From assembly GCF_004331465.1 (NCBI RefSeq), contig NZ_SJKB01000003.1, forward strand, positions 248,001 to 312,000: 64,000 nt of DNA, given 5' to 3'. Below the pieces are notes generated by a model. It searched no databases. It had not been told where the DNA came from and was given only the letters and a program-made list of their open reading frames with translations. Below are positions 34,365 through 42,416 of this stretch, piece by piece; the stretch's first letter is position 1, and the number at the start of each line of letters is the position of its first letter. The translations under genes and the position numbers were made by a program. This DNA comes from Kribbella pittospori (GTDB lineage Bacteria; Actinomycetota; Actinomycetes; Propionibacteriales; Kribbellaceae).

Positions 34365-34736
34365 ATGACGGCGCGTAAGACACCCCAGACGATGAAGCCG
34401 GCCACGGCCGCCAAGAAGCTCGGGGTGTACCTCCAGGCGACCCCCGCGGAGTTCCAGGAGGGCGCGGTGTCCCGCGACGAGCTGAACGCGCTCCAGACCG
34501 ATCCGCCCGAGTGGCTCCGCGAGCTGCGCCGGACCGGTCCGCACCCGCGGCCCGTCGTCGCGGCCAAGCTCGGCGTCTCGATCAGCGGCCTGGCCCGGGC
34601 CGGCATCACCGAGGCGCTGACCACGGACGAGATCGAGGCCATCAAGTCGGAGAACCCCGACTGGCTCGAGCACGAACGCGCCACCCAGGCCGACGTCCGC
34701 CGCCAGGCCGCCGAGCTCAAGAACAAGACGGACTAG
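34365..34736 (+). CDS. DUF5997 family protein
   Basis: A 123-residue basic and helical protein recognised as DUF5997. Characteristic segments are KKLGVYLQATPAEFQEGAVS and PPEWLRELRRTGPHPRPVVA, then AKLGVSISGLARAGITEALT. The AAKLGVSISGLARAG stretch looks like a helix-turn-helix. An N-terminal TARKTPQTMKPATAAKK region is basic. It is divergent from the LysR-effector protein with which it is commonly paired; together they might form a two-part regulator with DNA binding supplied by this protein or by the AT-hook tail. The role is not established. Confidence 0.75.
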   Translation: MTARKTPQTMKPATAAKKLGVYLQATPAEFQEGAVSRDELNALQTDPPEWLRELRRTGPHPRPVVAAKLGVSISGLARAGITEALTTDEIEAIKSENPDWLEHERATQADVRRQAAELKNKTD

Positions 34737-34765
34737 GGGCGTATCTCCCAATCCGGCTCGACCCC

Positions 34766-34826
34766 TTGACGCGACCCGTCACTCAGGCACTATTTTCGGT
34801 CATGACCGTAAATGCGGTCACAGCCG
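34766..34826 (+). promoter_or_regulatory. Promoter and operators of the binding-protein/DegT/amidohydrolase operon
   Basis: A TTGACG -35 (34766-34771) is followed by a TATTTT -10 (34791-34796, 19-nt spacing). A palindrome centred on CATG covers 34793-34812, with the perfect core CGGTCATGACCG (34797-34808), and matches the operator at 20737-20756 at 15 of 20 positions, including the 11-mer CATGACCGTAA. A second weaker copy, CGGTCACAGCCG, lies at 34815-34826 (9 of 12 with the core), 18 bp away centre to centre. Overlap with the -10 suggests repression. Confidence 0.65.
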
Positions 34827-34848
34827 TGCTTGCGTCTGGGAGGTCCTG

Positions 34849-36117
34849 ATGAAGGTCGGAGTCAGCCGAGTCGCGGGGTCTGTGGCCGCAGTAGCGGTGG
34901 TGGCCGGATTGAGTGCGTGCGGCGGTTCCAGCGGTTCCGGCGGGTCCTCGGACCAGGCGGTCGTGACGGTCTGGATGTACCCCGTGATCGCGGACGAGAA
35001 GGCGGCCACGACGTACTGGACGCAGATCGAGAAGGACTTCGAGGCGGCCAACGGCGGGATCGACCTGCGGATCGAGCAGCAGCCCTGGGCGAACCGGGAC
35101 CAGAAGCTGGCGACGGCGTTCTCCGGCAACAAGGGACCCGACGTCCTGCTGCTCGGGCCGGACCAGATCCCGCAGTTCGTCACGTCCGGCTCGCTCGAAC
35201 CGGTGGACAAGGTGCTGGAGGCGGACAAGGACAAGTTCCTGCCCGGCGCCCTGGATGCGCTGAAGGTCGACGGCAAGCTCTACGCGGTGCCGATCTACCA
35301 CACCGTCACCACGACGGTTTACAACAAGAAACTGCTCGCGAAGGCCGGCATCACCAAGCCGCCGGAGACGTGGGACGAGATCAAGGCGGCGGTCCCGAAG
35401 TTCAAGCAGGCCGGTGTCGCCACGCTGGACTACTCCGCCTCGCCGGAGGCGTCGCTGAACCTCAGCTTCTACCCGCTGCTGTGGCAGGCCGGCGGCAAGG
35501 TGTTCGCCGACGACGGCAAGTCGGTCGCGTTCAACCAGGCTCCCGGCGTCGAGGCGCTGACGTTCCTGAAGGACCTGTACGACGCCGGCGGGATCCCGAA
35601 GAGCGCCCTGTCGAACGCGAACGTGGTCGCCGACCAGGCGCTCGGCAAGCAGCAGGTGGCGATGGGCTTCACCAACACCCTGATCGACGCCAAGACCGTG
35701 GCCTCCAGCTGGGGCGCCGCGAACGTCGTGGTCGGCGTACCGCTGGAGAACAAGAAGCGGGTCGGATTCGGGCTGCCCGGCGGGCTCGCGGTGAACGCGG
35801 GGTCGAAGGACGTCGACGCGGCGGAGAAGTTCCTCGGCTTCATGACCCAGCCGAAGCAGGAGATCAGCCTGGCGACCGCGTCCAACTTCCTGTCCCCACG
35901 CACGGACGCGCCGGTGCCGGCCGCCGACGACCAGGCGAAGAAGTTCGAGGAAGCCTTGCAGTACGCCTACTCCGGTGAGGTCAACCCGGCCGCCCGCCAG
36001 GTGATGACGTTGCTGTCGGTCGAGATCCAGGCCGTGCTGACCGGTAAGAAGACGCCGCAGCAGGCTCTCGATTCGGCGGCCAAGCAGTCCAACGATCTGC
36101 TCTCCAGACAGCGCTGA
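34849..36117 (+). CDS. Carbohydrate ABC transporter substrate-binding lipoprotein
   Basis: A 422-residue extracellular binding protein anchored as a lipoprotein: signal MKVGVSRVAGSVAAVAVVAG, lipobox LSAC with the lipidated Cys at 24, and a Gly/Ser linker. The mature part is the cluster B (MalE/UgpB-like) fold, with typical DVLLLGPDQIPQFVTSGSLE and TTTVYNKKLLAKAGITKPPE segments. GGGAGG at 34838-34843 sets the ATG at 34849. No permease or ATPase gene follows: the next genes are the amidohydrolase pair and a DegT enzyme, 4 nt downstream. It may use permeases encoded elsewhere, perhaps the pair at 2-1796, which has no binding protein visible in this window. Confidence 0.9.
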   Translation: MKVGVSRVAGSVAAVAVVAGLSACGGSSGSGGSSDQAVVTVWMYPVIADEKAATTYWTQIEKDFEAANGGIDLRIEQQPWANRDQKLATAFSGNKGPDVLLLGPDQIPQFVTSGSLEPVDKVLEADKDKFLPGALDALKVDGKLYAVPIYHTVTTTVYNKKLLAKAGITKPPETWDEIKAAVPKFKQAGVATLDYSASPEASLNLSFYPLLWQAGGKVFADDGKSVAFNQAPGVEALTFLKDLYDAGGIPKSALSNANVVADQALGKQQVAMGFTNTLIDAKTVASSWGAANVVVGVPLENKKRVGFGLPGGLAVNAGSKDVDAAEKFLGFMTQPKQEISLATASNFLSPRTDAPVPAADDQAKKFEEALQYAYSGEVNPAARQVMTLLSVEIQAVLTGKKTPQQALDSAAKQSNDLLSRQR

Positions 36118-36121
36118 CCGG

Positions 36122-36805
36122 ATGAGAGTGGTCGACGTCAATCGCATCGTCGGTCCGGTGCCGACCGGCGACGTACCGAGTGCGGATGCGCCGGGTCTGC
36201 TGGCCGAGCTCGACCGGTTGGCGATCGACGCGGCGTGTGTGGTGCATTCGCACGACCTGTACTACGACCCGACCGCGGTGGCCGAGTTGCCGGAGGATCC
36301 ACGGCTGATCCGGGTGCCGGTCGTCGTACCCGGGCCGTTGGGAACCGGCGTGCCGGCGGGTGCTCGGGTCGTGCGGATGTGTCCGGCCGAGCATCGGTTC
36401 CTGCTGACCGCGCCGCACGGCATCGCGATGGCCCAGGAGTTGGCCGAGACCGGCGTCTCGGTGTTGCTCGCGCTGGAGTCGGTGGGTCCGGGGGAGATCC
36501 ACCGGCTCGCGACCGAGGTGCCGTCGTTGCGGATCGTGCTGATCAACACCGGCTACCGCGCGCTGCGCGAGCTCGCCGACTTGATGGACGCGCATCCCGA
36601 GGTACGGGTGGACACCGCGACGTTGTGCGGGCACCTGGCAGTGGAGTGGGTTGTACGCCGGTACGGCGCCCAGCGCGTGCTGTTCGGGACCGGTGCACCG
36701 CTGACCGACGACGCGGGGCCGCGGTTCCAGCTCGACCATCTGGAACTGCCGGCGGACGAGGTCGAACTGCTTGCTAGTGGCAACATCCTGGAGCTGGTCG
36801 GATGA
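36122..36805 (+). CDS. Degenerate amidohydrolase-fold protein
   Basis: A 227-residue barrel protein related to Amidohydrolase_2 enzymes but without the ligands. The HxH position reads VVDVNRIVGPV, and the terminal Asp position reads RVLFGTGAPL (Gly in place of Asp). The stretches HRLATEVPSLRIVLINTGYR and VDTATLCGHLAVEWVV keep the barrel layout. The next gene, an intact amidohydrolase, overlaps it by 4 nt (ATGA), so the two are translationally coupled and may form a heteromer. The same degenerate-then-intact order is found at 15525-14072. Confidence 0.72.
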   Translation: MRVVDVNRIVGPVPTGDVPSADAPGLLAELDRLAIDAACVVHSHDLYYDPTAVAELPEDPRLIRVPVVVPGPLGTGVPAGARVVRMCPAEHRFLLTAPHGIAMAQELAETGVSVLLALESVGPGEIHRLATEVPSLRIVLINTGYRALRELADLMDAHPEVRVDTATLCGHLAVEWVVRRYGAQRVLFGTGAPLTDDAGPRFQLDHLELPADEVELLASGNILELVG

Positions 36806-37557
36806 CGGGCATCATCGACGCCCACGGTCATCTCGGGGCGTGGTTCGCTTTCGCGATCCCGGACAGTTCGACCGAGAGCCTGGTGCGGGTGATGGACGGC
36901 TGCGGCGTCGCGACGATGTGTGTCTCGCACATGCTCGCGATCGGCCCGGACTCTCGCGCCGGCAACGCCCTGTTGGTCCAGGAGATCGAGCGCTTTCCAG
37001 GCCGCTTTCTAGGGTACGCCGTCTATGACCCGCACGACCCCGACACGGCGCAACGAACGGCCGATCTGCTCGACGCGCCAGGGGTGATCGGGCTGAAGCT
37101 GCACCCGGACACGCATGAGCATGCGCTCGACGGACCAGGGTACGAAGCCGCCTTCGAGTTGGCGGCCGAGCGCGGCTGCGTCGTACTCGCGCATGGCATG
37201 TTCGGTTCGCCGTGGTGCGGCCCGCAGCACTTCGCCACCGTTGCCGCCCGGCATCCGTCCGTGAACCTGTTGATGGGCCACGCCGGCCTGTTGCCGGCCG
37301 GGTTCCCCGCGGCAGCCGCGGTGGCGTCGACGTACCCGAATGTCACGTTGGAGCTCTGCGGGTCCCGGACCACGGCGCGGCATGTGGCCTGGCTGGTCGA
37401 TGCGGTGGGTGCGGATCGGATGGTCTTCGGGTCCGACGCGCTGTTCCTGGATCTACGGGTCGGAGTCGGCCGGGTGCAACTCGCGCCGATCGATCAGACC
37501 GACCGCGATCTGTTGCTGTTCGGCACGATGACTCGGCTCCTGGAGGGATGTCGATGA
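36802..37557 (+). CDS. Amidohydrolase-2 family enzyme (metal ligands intact)
   Basis: A 251-residue metal-dependent enzyme with HxH in IIDAHGHLGAW, a Lys in GLKLHPDTHEHA, His in VVLAHGMFGSPW, His in LLMGHAGLLPAG, and the terminal Asp in MVFGSDALFLD. The substrate class may be a lactone, cyclic acid or sugar derivative. It overlaps both neighbours by 4 nt (ATGA at 36802 and at 37554), so the degenerate amidohydrolase, this enzyme and the DegT protein are made as a translationally coupled set. It is the second-operon counterpart of 14072-14803. Confidence 0.85.
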   Translation: MTGIIDAHGHLGAWFAFAIPDSSTESLVRVMDGCGVATMCVSHMLAIGPDSRAGNALLVQEIERFPGRFLGYAVYDPHDPDTAQRTADLLDAPGVIGLKLHPDTHEHALDGPGYEAAFELAAERGCVVLAHGMFGSPWCGPQHFATVAARHPSVNLLMGHAGLLPAGFPAAAAVASTYPNVTLELCGSRTTARHVAWLVDAVGADRMVFGSDALFLDLRVGVGRVQLAPIDQTDRDLLLFGTMTRLLEGCR

Positions 37558-38765
37558 CAGAGGCAACAACCGGGGCAACACCTGGGGCAACAACTGGCGC
37601 AACGACTTTGGCGCTGGACGGCGGTACGCCGGTCCGGACCGCAGGCTGGCCGAGTTGGCCGCCGTCCGCGACCGCGGAGCAGCGCGAACTCCTGCTCGAG
37701 GTGCTCGACAGCGGCGACTGGGGTGCGACCTCTGGTCGGAAGGTGGCCGAGTTCACCACCGCCTTCGCCCAGTCGATCGGAGCGCAGTACGGCGTCTCGG
37801 TCGTGAACGGGACGATCGCGCTCTTCCTCGCGCTGCGCGCCCTGGGTGTCGGCCGGGACGACGAGGTGATCGTGCCCGCGTACACGTTCGTTGCGAGCGC
37901 GACCGCGGTGGTGCTGGCCGGCGCGCGACCCGTGCTGGCCGACGTTACTCCGGAGACGCTCCATCTCGACCCGGTCGCGGTCGAGCGGCTGATCGGGCCG
38001 CGGACGAAGGCGATCATGCCGGTGCATCTCGCCGGCGCTCCCGCGGATGTGGATGCGTTGCGCGAGTACGGCGTACCTCTCGTCGAGGACGCGGCGCAGG
38101 CGCACGGCGCGACGTGGCGTGACCGGCCGGTCGGGACGCTGGGGAATGCCGCGTGCTTCAGCTTCCAGTCCAGCAAGGCGATGACGGCCGGCGAGGGCGG
38201 GCTGATCGTGACGGACGACGAGGCCGTGTACCGGAAGGTCTGGGCGCTGCACAACGTCGGCCGGAGTCTCGAGGGCGGGTGGTACGAGCATCCGGACGTC
38301 GGGTGGAACCTGCGGATGACCGAGTTCCAGGCCGCCGTGCTGCTGCCGCAACTCGGCGTACTGGACGACCAAGTGAAGACCCGGCATCGCGCTGTGGAGT
38401 TCCTCCGCCGGGAGCTTGCCGACGTCGATGGTCTGGAGGTGCTGCCGGAGCCGCCGGGCACTACCGCGAGCAGCCATCACCTCGGCTTGGTTCGCTACGA
38501 CGCGGCCGCGTTCGGCGGGCACGGCAAGGACGACTTCCTCGCGGCGATGGCGGCCGAGGGCGTTCCGCTGGACTCCGGCTACCGCTCGCTGTCCCGCGAG
38601 AACGCACTCCAGGCGTACTCCGACCTGCAGCCGTGTCCGGTCGCGGAGCAGGCCGCGGACACCGTCGTGTGGATCCGTCAGAGTCTGTTGATGGCCGACG
38701 AGGAGGAGCTGTCCGACATTGTCACCGCCGCGACGAAGGTCCGGCGGGCGTTCGTCAGCTCGTGA
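37554..38765 (+). CDS. DegT/DnrJ/EryC1/StrS family PLP enzyme
   Basis: A 403-residue PLP enzyme with the Schiff-base Lys at 208 in ACFSFQSSKAMTAGEGG and the pyridine-nitrogen Asp in LVEDAAQAHGA, so it should be active. It is the second-operon counterpart of 15525-16757, from which it differs widely in sequence. The start is taken as ATG 37554, which overlaps the previous stop (ATGA) with GGAGGG at 37542-37547; an ATG 6 nt upstream abuts that site. The N-terminus has a short repeated TTGA/TPGA segment encoded by about 12-nt tandem repeats. The last 11 nt overlap the convergent aminotransferase gene. Confidence 0.87.
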   Translation: MTEATTGATPGATTGATTLALDGGTPVRTAGWPSWPPSATAEQRELLLEVLDSGDWGATSGRKVAEFTTAFAQSIGAQYGVSVVNGTIALFLALRALGVGRDDEVIVPAYTFVASATAVVLAGARPVLADVTPETLHLDPVAVERLIGPRTKAIMPVHLAGAPADVDALREYGVPLVEDAAQAHGATWRDRPVGTLGNAACFSFQSSKAMTAGEGGLIVTDDEAVYRKVWALHNVGRSLEGGWYEHPDVGWNLRMTEFQAAVLLPQLGVLDDQVKTRHRAVEFLRRELADVDGLEVLPEPPGTTASSHHLGLVRYDAAAFGGHGKDDFLAAMAAEGVPLDSGYRSLSRENALQAYSDLQPCPVAEQAADTVVWIRQSLLMADEEELSDIVTAATKVRRAFVSS

Positions 38766-39915
38766 CGAGGGCCTCGAACGCGTCGAGGGCGCGCCGGATG
38801 TTCTCGACCGAGTTCGCGTACGAGAACCGCAGGTGGTCCTCGCCGTACACACCGAAGGACGTGCCCGGCAGGCAAGCGACACCTGCCTCCTCGAGCAGCC
38901 GATCGGCCAGCGTTGCGGCGGACAGTCCGAGCTCACTGATGTTCGGGAACGCGTAGAACGCTCCACCCGGCTCGATGCAGGACACACCCGGTACGGCGTT
39001 CAGGCCGGAGACGATCACCTCGCGGCGTTCCCGGAACGCCTCGAGCATCCGCTCGACGTCGTCCCACGGTCCTTCCAAGGCGGCGATCGCGGCGTACTGG
39101 CTGAAGGCCGACGTACACGACACCGAGTTGATCAGCAGCCGCGTCACCGGCTCGACCAGCGGCTGCGGGAACACGCCGAACCCGAGCCGCCAGCCGGTCA
39201 TCGCGAACGTCTTCGACCAGCCGTCGAGCAGGATGGTCCGCTCGGCCATGCCGTCGACATCCAGCACGCTGTGGTGGTCCCCGTCGTACCGCAGCGCCCA
39301 GTAGACCTCGTCACTGAGTACGACGAGGTCGTTGGCGATCGCGATCTCGGCGATCGCCTCCAACTGCTCGGGTGTCGAGGCACTGCCGCACGGGTTGTGC
39401 GGGGAGTTGAGGATCAGCAGCTTGGTCCGGTCGGTGACCAGCGACGCGAGCTCCTCGGGGTCGATGACGAACCCGTTCTCCTCGCGCAGCGGCACCGGCA
39501 CCGGTTTCGCGCCGGCGAACGCCGCGATCGAGGCGTACATCGGGAAACCCGGGTCCGGATAGAGGACCTCGTCGCCCTCCTCGCACAGCGCCATGATCGT
39601 GAAGAACATGATCGGCTTGGCGCCCGGCGTGACGAGCACCTTGTCCGGCGTCGTGGTCAGCCGGCCGGTGCGCTCGAGGAAGTCCGCGACCGCGGTCCGC
39701 AGTTCGGGGATGCCCGGCGCCGGCACATAGTGCGTATGACCCTTGTCCAGCGCCTGCTGTGCGGCGGCGACGACGTGCGCCGGGGTGTCGAAGTCCGGTT
39801 CGCCGATCTCGAGGTGCACGATCTCGCGGCCGCGGGCTTCCAGGGCCTTCGCCTTGGCCAGCACCTCGAACGCCGATTCGGTACCCAGTCGATTCATCCG
39901 CCCAGCAAGCTTCAC
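38755..39915 (-). CDS. Class I/II aminotransferase
   Basis: A 386-residue PLP aminotransferase of fold type I (aspartate aminotransferase superfamily). The Schiff-base Lys is in DGWSKTFAMTGWRLGF, and the substrate-binding Arg is in LRFSYANS. Relatives transaminate aspartate, alanine or aromatic amino acids; the exact substrate is open. The start is GTG 39915, with TAGGCT (39928-39923) 7 nt upstream, so it is probably leaderless; an ATG 18 nt further in would also be in frame. It is convergent with the DegT gene and divergent from the epimerase. Confidence 0.88.
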   Translation of the reverse strand: MKLAGRMNRLGTESAFEVLAKAKALEARGREIVHLEIGEPDFDTPAHVVAAAQQALDKGHTHYVPAPGIPELRTAVADFLERTGRLTTTPDKVLVTPGAKPIMFFTIMALCEEGDEVLYPDPGFPMYASIAAFAGAKPVPVPLREENGFVIDPEELASLVTDRTKLLILNSPHNPCGSASTPEQLEAIAEIAIANDLVVLSDEVYWALRYDGDHHSVLDVDGMAERTILLDGWSKTFAMTGWRLGFGVFPQPLVEPVTRLLINSVSCTSAFSQYAAIAALEGPWDDVERMLEAFRERREVIVSGLNAVPGVSCIEPGGAFYAFPNISELGLSAATLADRLLEEAGVACLPGTSFGVYGEDHLRFSYANSVENIRRALDAFEALVTS

Positions 39916-40021
39916 GGCTTCGAGCCTAGGCCGAGTGTCCACTTCCTGGCCAACGGTCCTGTGTCGTGAGACGCGTGCCATCATCGGTTGGTCGGTCAGC
40001 GAGCGACTCGAAGGAGTGCGG

Positions 40022-40870
40022 ATGGCACGGGTAGCGGTCACCGGAAGCAGCGGGAAGCTCGGCCGGGCGGTGGTCGACCACCTGCAGGACAACGGCTGGG
40101 ACGTGGTCGCCCTGGACCAGGCACCGCCGGCGCGGTCCGGTGTGGTGGCGTCGCGGGTCGACCTGACCGATTTCGGCCAGACCTACGAGGCGATCGCCGG
40201 CATCGACGACCGTCACGACGGTGTCGACGCCGTCGTCCACCTGGCCGCCGTCCCGGCGCCCGGACTACGGCCGAACGCGGCGACCTTCCACAACAACATG
40301 ACGGCGACCTACAACGTGTTCTCGGCCGCCTTGCGGGCAGGAGTCCGCAACATCGTCTGGGCGTCCAGCGAGACCGTGCTGGGTCTGCCGTTCGACGAGT
40401 TCCCGCCGTACGTGCCGGTCGACGAGGACTACCCGCCGCGGCCGAACAGCACGTACTCGCTGGTGAAGACGCTCGAGGAGGAGCTGGCCCGGCAGCTGTG
40501 CCGGTGGCATCCGGACCTGAAGCTGATCGGCCTGCGGTTCTCGAACGTGATGTACCCCGAGGACTACGCGCGCTTCCCGTCGTTCGACGCCGACGCGCAG
40601 GCGCGCAAGTGGAACCTCTGGGGCTACATCGACGCCCGCGACGGCGCACAGGCTGTCCGCCGCGCACTCGACTACGACATCACCGGCACCGACGTGTTCA
40701 TCGTCGCCAACGCCGACACGGTGATGTCGCGGCCGAACGAGGAGCTCCTCGCCGAGGTGTTCCCCGGCGTCCCCGTGAAGCGCCCGTTCGGCCCGAACGA
40801 CACCTTGCTGTCCATCGACAAGGCCCGCCGCCTGCTCGGCTACGAACCCCAGCACTCCTGGCGGGACTAG
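40022..40870 (+). CDS. NAD-dependent epimerase/dehydratase family protein
   Basis: A 282-residue extended short-chain dehydrogenase. The cofactor motif is VAVTGSSGKLGRAVV, and the catalytic pair is YSLVKTLEEELA (YxxxK). The middle reads DAVVHLAAVPAPG. It is close in style to uronate or nucleotide-sugar dehydrogenases and epimerases; which reaction it performs is not determinable. AAGGAG at 40011-40016 fixes the ATG at 40022; a longer upstream frame overlaps the aminotransferase gene and is a shadow. It overlaps the convergent flavoprotein gene by 4 nt. Confidence 0.87.
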   Translation: MARVAVTGSSGKLGRAVVDHLQDNGWDVVALDQAPPARSGVVASRVDLTDFGQTYEAIAGIDDRHDGVDAVVHLAAVPAPGLRPNAATFHNNMTATYNVFSAALRAGVRNIVWASSETVLGLPFDEFPPYVPVDEDYPPRPNSTYSLVKTLEEELARQLCRWHPDLKLIGLRFSNVMYPEDYARFPSFDADAQARKWNLWGYIDARDGAQAVRRALDYDITGTDVFIVANADTVMSRPNEELLAEVFPGVPVKRPFGPNDTLLSIDKARRLLGYEPQHSWRD

Positions 40871-42231
40871 GCCGGACCGTACGGGAACAGCTTCTTCGGG
40901 TCGTACGACGCGCGGACCTCTGCCAGCCGGGCGAACGTGTCCGCCGGCCACGCCGCCTCGTACGAGCCCGGCAGTGAGAAGGCGGCCGCGAAGTTGACGG
41001 TGGTCTCGGGGGAGACCCACTCCGACAGCCGATCCAGCACACCACCCGCCGCAGCGGGCAGCACCGTCTCGAACAAGGCCGGATCGGGGACACCGATCAT
41101 CACCAGGCTGTACGCGCCGCCACGTCCACCCACCGCACTGCCTTCCGGTACGTCGCGGTGCGCCGCGCCACCGAGATGCCGGATCTCGACCGCGACCAGC
41201 GGCACCTGCTGATCCGGCCCGACGACCTCGAGGAACGCGGAGGCGAAACCGGCGTCGATGTCGCGGAGCAACAGACCTTGGTCCCATGCGGCCGTCGGGT
41301 TCTTGGGGTCGTTGTGAATGAGCGCGATGTCGGTGGCCGGCATCTCGCCGACGCTGTCGATGATCGACGTACCGGCGTCCCGGATCGGCCGGAACAGACT
41401 CTCGCCCTCGGCCGGGTCGCCGACGAAGGCGAACCGGACGTTGAGCACGGTCTTGCCCCGCAACGGCTCGGGGATGAACTCCAGCGGCGGCAGCCGCAGG
41501 ATCACGACCGACGAATTCGCGGTCTCGGGCAGCGTCTTGGTCCAGCTCGCCCAGGTCATGAACACCCTGGCGATGTCCGGGGCGTCGAAGAACACCGAAC
41601 CGCCGTACAGCGTGGTCAGTTCGACCAGCGCGAAGTCCATCGATGTGACCAGGCCGAGGCCACCCTTGCCGCCGCGCAGCGCCCAGAACAGGTCGGGGTG
41701 CTCGTCCGCGTTCGCCGTCACCACCTCGCCGGTGCCGGTGACGACGCGGAAGCCGCGCGCCCAGTCCGACGAGACGCCATAGGTCCTGGCCAGCGGACCG
41801 AGTCCGCCACCGAGGGTGTAGCCGATGCATCCGACCGCGTCGGAGGCGCCGATGATCGGCGCGAGCCCGTGCTGTCCGGCCGCGGCGATGACTTCCGCCC
41901 ACCGGGAACCCGCGGCGATGTGGGCGACCTTCTGGTCCGGATCGACAGTGACGCCCGTCAGCCGGGACGTGGTGACCAGGACGCCGTCGGTGACCGCAGG
42001 CGTTCCGTGCCCGGTCGCGAGCATCCGGATCGGCAGTCCGGCGTCGGCTGCCGCCCGTACGACGGCTGCGGCGTCCGCCTCCGACGTGATCCCGACCGCG
42101 ACGGCCGGACTGTGCGTGACCGCCGTGTTGAAACCGGCGAGCTCCTCCGCGAACCCTTCGTCACCAGGAACCAGGACCGGACCGGCCACCTCGCCCCGAA
42201 GTCGCGCGACCAACTCATCAACACCCGACAC
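40867..42231 (-). CDS. FAD-dependent oxidase, berberine-bridge-enzyme type
   Basis: A 454-residue flavoprotein of the FAD_binding_4/BBE family. The FAD-linked His is in MLATGHGTPAV, and FAD-binding segments continue in GCIGYTLGGGLGPLARTYG. In bicovalent members a Cys follows the G-rich region (GLACD-like); here the position reads GVSSDWARG, so only the His link is expected. The C-terminal BBE motif is VRASYDPKKLFPY. Typical reactions are oxidation of sugars or alkaloids with O2. The start is GTG 42231, with GGAGG 4 nt upstream; longer frames are shadows. Confidence 0.85.
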   Translation of the reverse strand: MSGVDELVARLRGEVAGPVLVPGDEGFAEELAGFNTAVTHSPAVAVGITSEADAAAVVRAAADAGLPIRMLATGHGTPAVTDGVLVTTSRLTGVTVDPDQKVAHIAAGSRWAEVIAAAGQHGLAPIIGASDAVGCIGYTLGGGLGPLARTYGVSSDWARGFRVVTGTGEVVTANADEHPDLFWALRGGKGGLGLVTSMDFALVELTTLYGGSVFFDAPDIARVFMTWASWTKTLPETANSSVVILRLPPLEFIPEPLRGKTVLNVRFAFVGDPAEGESLFRPIRDAGTSIIDSVGEMPATDIALIHNDPKNPTAAWDQGLLLRDIDAGFASAFLEVVGPDQQVPLVAVEIRHLGGAAHRDVPEGSAVGGRGGAYSLVMIGVPDPALFETVLPAAAGGVLDRLSEWVSPETTVNFAAAFSLPGSYEAAWPADTFARLAEVRASYDPKKLFPYGPA

Positions 42232-42416
42232 AGTGCCTCCCCTCCAGAGACTCCACCCTTGGCCTGCAGTCTTCCGCACGCGTGGGGTCACGCCGAAGCT
42301 GGCGAAAACACGCTTGGATAGGGGGCCGACTCGACGGTAGGCGGGCAAGGCTGAAAACCTGTGCCAGCGGTTGGCGATCCCAACGGCGACAACAGGGTGA
42401 GACACGGAGGCGGTCG
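42232..42416. other. 185-nt divergent intergenic region, no clear motif
   Basis: The largest non-coding gap in the window separates the leftward flavoprotein gene and the rightward carboxylase gene. It contains both ribosome-binding sites (CCTCC on the plus strand at 42236-42240 and GGAGG at 42406-42410) and a short GTTGG-CGATC-CCAAC inverted repeat near 42371-42385. No promoter element or riboswitch could be assigned with confidence. Confidence 0.4.

Noticed and set aside
34849..38765. Idea that the DegT/amidohydrolase set is an antibiotic or capsule amino-sugar cluster
   Set aside because: There is no glycosyltransferase, nucleotidyltransferase or dTDP-sugar dehydratase nearby; a solute-binding lipoprotein and exported propellers fit uptake and breakdown better.
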